Source of the DNA: Nostocoides sp.
GTDB lineage: Bacteria; Actinomycetota; Actinomycetes; Actinomycetales; Dermatophilaceae
Length of the DNA: 64,000 bases
Direction of reading: 5' to 3'
NCBI GenBank assembly: GCA_016716625.1
Contig: JADJVJ010000001.1
Coordinates: 1,736,001-1,800,000, forward strand
The translations under genes and the position numbers were made by a program. The first letter of the stretch is position 1, and each line of letters opens with the position of its first letter. The notes beneath the pieces were generated by a model. That model made no database searches and was not told where the DNA came from. It was given only the letters and a program-made list of their open reading frames with translations. Of this stretch, positions 63,817-64,000 are shown in pieces.

Positions 63817-64000
63817 ATGGCCGACCATCCGCTCACCGAGCGTGCCCTCCGCAGCGGGACACCCGACTCCGATGAGCTGTATGCCGCGTTCGTCACCTGG
63901 GCCGACGAGCAGGGCCTGAGCCTCTACCCCCACCAGGACGAGGCGGTCATCGAGATTGTCAGCGGACGGCATACGGTGCTTGCCACGCCCACGGGGTCCG
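63817..64000 (+). CDS. DEAD/DEAH-box helicase, N-terminal part
   Basis: The first 61 codons of a larger gene cut by the window end. The protein reads LYPHQDEAVIEIVSG, the Q-like motif, and then LATPTGS, the beginning of Walker A. This order is typical of superfamily 2 helicases of the DUF3516/Ski2-like type in actinobacteria. The ATG at 63817 has TAGGAT 9 bases upstream. Further statement is not possible from the visible part. Confidence 0.8.
   Translation, partial: MADHPLTERALRSGTPDSDELYAAFVTWADEQGLSLYPHQDEAVIEIVSGRHTVLATPTGS

Overview
The window is a stretch of chromosome from a high-GC actinobacterium. Reading the proteins and gene order suggests Micrococcales, perhaps Intrasporangiaceae-like; that assignment is inference. 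Two gene groups match an order known from many Actinobacteria: hrcA-dnaJ-rsmE-HIT-phoH-ybeY-CNNM-era on one side, and leuA, recO, uppS, zur, glyQS, dusB, dgt and dnaG on the other. lepA, hemW, rpsT and holA follow further along. Coding density is very high, GTG starts are common, and many genes overlap by ATGA, GTGA or TGATG. I see no prophage, CRISPR array or intact insertion sequence.

Layout. 1-5.8 kb: leuS (cut by the window edge), lysoplasmalogenase-like, EthA-like monooxygenase, metallophosphoesterase, tag. 5.75-6.1 kb: the only long gene-poor gap, with a 20-bp inverted repeat, a transposase-tail relic, a terminator and tRNA-Ala(GGC). 6.2-17.5 kb: a CDF metal transporter, small unknowns, dnaG, dgt, YdeI-like, dusB, sulfurtransferase, a frameshifted helical-repeat gene, glyQS. 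17.5-20.7 kb: znuA-znuC-znuB-zur, a zinc import operon started from a leaderless promoter that carries a Zur-like operator. 20.6-26.8 kb: uppS, recO, a large DUF6345-like secreted protein, alkB, and leuA with an attenuator-type leader peptide. 26.8-33.5 kb: alpha/beta hydrolase, DDAH-like hydrolase, amino-acid permease plus tandem Usp protein, asd, a gene-tail relic, GalT-like DUF4921.

33.5-40.7 kb: the era-CNNM-ybeY-phoH, HIT, rsmE-dnaJ-hrcA block with a CIRCE operator. 40.7-50 kb: DUF3097, DUF4870, hemW, an LPXTG adhesin-like protein, a hotdog thioesterase, Nudix, frameshifted lepA, a secreted phosphoesterase, a frameshifted aminotransferase. 50-64 kb: orphan PemK-like protein, rpsT, holA, a 1110-residue secreted subtilase, DinG-like helicase, fhs, small membrane and secreted proteins, a GH63-like glycosidase, a lipoprotein, and the start of a DEAD-box helicase.

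The most unusual signal is not a gene. The 7-mer GGCATAC/GTATGCC occurs about 49 times by hand count, against roughly six or seven expected for this base composition. About 31 copies extend to ACGGCATAC, for which fewer than one is expected. Copies lie on both strands, inside genes (always read as Thr/Xaa-Ala-Tyr or Tyr-Ala-Val) and in intergenic regions, where a few coincide with a -10 box or a start codon. It behaves like a genome-wide iterated recognition word. Other points of note are three single-base frameshifts (helical-repeat gene, lepA, aminotransferase), a Tag glycosylase that has lost most of its zinc ligands, and histidine-rich tails on ZnuB and ZnuC.
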